Of a stretch of DNA of 21,088 nt, positions 19,656 to 21,088 are shown one piece after another (position 1 is the first letter of the stretch; the number at the start of each line of letters is the position of its first letter). Position numbers and translations under genes: made by a program. Where the stretch lies: contig JACCTQ010000047.1 of the NCBI GenBank assembly GCA_013812265.1, positions 1 to 21,088 of the forward strand, in the 5' to 3' direction. This DNA is from Actinomycetota bacterium (lineage in GTDB: Bacteria; Actinomycetota; Thermoleophilia; Gaiellales; Gaiellaceae). The notes beneath the pieces were generated by a model. That model was not told the origin of the DNA and searched no databases. It saw only the letters and a program-made list of their open reading frames with translations.

Positions 19656-20630
19656 CTGACAACTCTCGGCCTTCTCTCCACCGCGCAGATCAATCGGGCT
19701 GTGCTCCAGGCCGCGCGCGCCACCGACCGCGTGGACGTCGTGGCGGTGGCAAGCCGCGACAGGATGCGCGCCGAGGAGTACGCCCGCGAGCACGGGCTCG
19801 AGCGTTGGCACGGAAGCTACGAGTCGCTCCTCGCGGACACGGCGGTAGAGGCCGTCTACATCTCGCTTCCGAACTCGCTCCACGTGGAGTGGTCGGCACG
19901 AGCTCTCCGGGCCGGGAAGCACGTGCTGTGCGAGAAATCGCTCGATCCCCGTGCGGCGGAGGTGGAGCGTCTCCACGACTTGGCTGCGGAACGGTCACTG
20001 ATCCTCATGGAAGCCTTCATGTACCGCCATCATCCGCGCACACGCCTGCTCGAGGACCTTGTCCGCGGCGGATCGATCGGGACGCTTCGCGCCGTACGAG
20101 CGACCTTCTCCGCCATGCTCGATGCTCCGGGGGACATCCGCTTCGTGCCCGAGCTCGGCGGAGGAGCGTTGCTCGACGTCGGCTGTTATTGCGTCCACGG
20201 CACACGCCTCCTCGCCGGCGAGCCCGAGCGTGTTTTCGCGGAGCAGGTGGTCGGCCCGACCGGCGTCGATCTGCGCTTCGTCGGCACCATGCGCTTCCCA
20301 GGCGACGTGCTCGCCCAGTTCGATTGCGGCCTCGATCTGCCCGGCCGATCCGGACTGGAGGCGGTCGGATCGGGGGGCTCGATCTACGTCCCGGAGCCCT
20401 GGGGCTCGGGGGATCCGGTCGTCGAGGTGAGGCGGCCAGGTGGGGTGGAGCGAATCACGGCGGAAACGGCCGACGCGTACCAGCGCGAGCTAGAGAACAT
20501 GCGTGATGCGATCGAGGGAAAGGCGCCGCCGCTGCTCGGACGCGACGATGCGCTCGGCCAGGCACGCACCCTCCAGGCGCTGCTCCAATCGGCCCAGTTG
20601 GGGCGGCCCGTGAGCGTTCCCGCAACGTAG
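19656..20630 (+). CDS. Gfo/Idh/MocA family NAD(P)-dependent oxidoreductase, apparent CTG start
   Basis: From CTG 19656 the product is 324 residues, beginning MTTLGLLSTAQINRAVLQAARATDRVDVVAVASRD, the normal N-terminal nucleotide-binding strand of this family. The first conventional start, GTG 19701, would delete the first strand and cofactor loop. No ATG, GTG or TTG occurs in frame between the stop at 19578-19580 and 19701. Other landmarks are YISLPNSLHVEW, GKHVLCEKSLD (K94, usual EKP is EKS), MEAFMYRHHPRT and GGGALLDVGCYCVHGTRLL (D174, H181). Family members oxidise or reduce sugars, inositols or trans-dihydrodiols; the substrate here is not evident. The start is 10 bases after the CNNM stop, so translation may be coupled. 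Confidence 0.88.
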   Translation: MTTLGLLSTAQINRAVLQAARATDRVDVVAVASRDRMRAEEYAREHGLERWHGSYESLLADTAVEAVYISLPNSLHVEWSARALRAGKHVLCEKSLDPRAAEVERLHDLAAERSLILMEAFMYRHHPRTRLLEDLVRGGSIGTLRAVRATFSAMLDAPGDIRFVPELGGGALLDVGCYCVHGTRLLAGEPERVFAEQVVGPTGVDLRFVGTMRFPGDVLAQFDCGLDLPGRSGLEAVGSGGSIYVPEPWGSGDPVVEVRRPGGVERITAETADAYQRELENMRDAIEGKAPPLLGRDDALGQARTLQALLQSAQLGRPVSVPAT

Positions 20631-20633
20631 AAT
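20628..20633 (+). promoter_or_regulatory. Putative -10 (TAGAAT) for the cupredoxin gene
   Basis: TAGAAT overlaps the stop of the oxidoreductase and is five of six to TATAAT. It would give a leader of about 60 bases before ATG 20699, which here has a real ribosome site. No clear -35. Confidence 0.35.
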
Positions 20634-20698
20634 CAATCCGAGCGCCTCGGGGACGCGTATCCCAGGTGGTCATCTCTTAGCGAACGAAAAGGAGCAGC

Positions 20699-21061
20699 AT
20701 GTCTCGATTTGGTCTTGCGCTGGCGGCCATCGGAGTGGCCGGTGCGCTGCTGGTTCCCGCCTCGGTTCAGGCGACCCCACAGGCCGGGAAGCTCGCCGGC
20801 ACCGTCGGGCCAAGATTCACGATCACGCTCAAGTCGGGCGGGAAAACCGTGAAGACGCTCAAGGCCGGGGCTTACACGATCACCGTGAAGGATCTGGCGA
20901 ACAACCACAACTTCCACATCAAGGGTCCCGGTGTCAACAAGGACTCGGGCGTGGCGGCGAAGGGAACGAAGATTTGGAAGGTGACCCTGAAGAAGGGCAC
21001 CTACCGCTACGTCTGCGACCCGCACGCGACCTCCATGAAGGGCAGCTTCAAGGTCACCTAG
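20699..21061 (+). CDS. Secreted cupredoxin (plastocyanin-like copper protein)
   Basis: A 120-residue exported protein. The signal peptide MSRFGLALAAIGVAGALLVPASVQA is cleaved near residue 25. The remainder is a small beta-sandwich with type 1 copper ligands: a His in NHNFHIKGPG (H70 or H73), then C106, H109 and M113 in YRYVCDPHATSMKGSFKV. It probably carries electrons or copper outside the membrane; its redox partner is not in the window. ATG 20699 has the best Shine-Dalgarno in the segment (AAAAGGAG, four bases upstream), which contrasts with the leaderless genes around it. The 27 bases after the stop to the window edge hold nothing recognised. Confidence 0.93.
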   Translation: MSRFGLALAAIGVAGALLVPASVQATPQAGKLAGTVGPRFTITLKSGGKTVKTLKAGAYTITVKDLANNHNFHIKGPGVNKDSGVAAKGTKIWKVTLKKGTYRYVCDPHATSMKGSFKVT

Positions 21062-21088
21062 AGGTTTGGCGAACCGGCGGCCTTCGGC

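Noticed and set aside
1..21088. Defence island, prophage, integrative element, CRISPR or biosynthetic cluster
   Set aside because: No transposase, integrase, nuclease, methylase, toxin-antitoxin pair, repeat-spacer array or synthase was seen. Gene content and composition are uniform core genome.

Overview
The window is a GC-rich, gene-dense chromosomal segment of about 21 kb. It is most likely from an actinobacterium of the Thermoleophilia type (Gaiellales or Solirubrobacterales). This is an inference from GC content, frequent GTG/TTG starts, repeated promoters placed so close to start codons that mRNAs look leaderless, a DUF501 protein, a mycobacterial-type 7Fe ferredoxin, an Rv2578c-like radical SAM protein and a Gram-positive-type LexA box. 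I see no rRNA, tRNA, CRISPR array, transposase, integrase or phage gene. No gap between genes exceeds about 135 bases.

Layout. Bases 1-5298 (+) hold a housekeeping run: the tail of a probable SurA/PrsA-like foldase, MazG, enolase, pyruvate kinase, an FtsB/DivIC-like division protein, a DUF501 protein and two small conserved-looking unknowns. Bases 5299-9568 look regulatory. A BldC/MerR-like HTH fused in front of a receiver domain is followed by two small membrane proteins on the minus strand and a 925-residue protein with about four GAF-like segments and a SpoIIE/PP2C phosphatase. Bases 9577-11133 encode a membrane-embedded spermidine-synthase-like protein. Bases 11248-14037 (+) are a tight cell-envelope and cytochrome c maturation run: L,D-transpeptidase, TlpA/CcmG thioredoxin, CcmH, CcdA.

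Bases 14038-17225 start with a DUF309 gene (-) whose 3' end carries two copies of a near-perfect palindrome. Next comes a (+) operon: a degenerate stand-alone receiver-like protein, 7Fe ferredoxin, a two-domain VOC protein and an FAD oxidoreductase. A 63-residue unknown follows on the minus strand. Bases 17331-19645 hold a divergent pair: a radical SAM protein (-) and a CNNM/CorC transporter-like protein (+). A canonical SOS box lies between them, in the promoter spacer of the radical SAM gene. The window ends with a Gfo/Idh/MocA oxidoreductase and a secreted cupredoxin.

The most notable observations are: (1) the LexA box on the radical SAM promoter; (2) five exact TAGACT elements 6-8 nt upstream of start codons, indicating widespread leaderless transcription; (3) two genes that appear to need CTG start codons; (4) the paired palindromes; (5) the HTH-receiver fusion and the degenerate receiver. 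I found no complete defence or mobile system. Most of the window is ordinary core genome, and claims of novelty should be read in that light.
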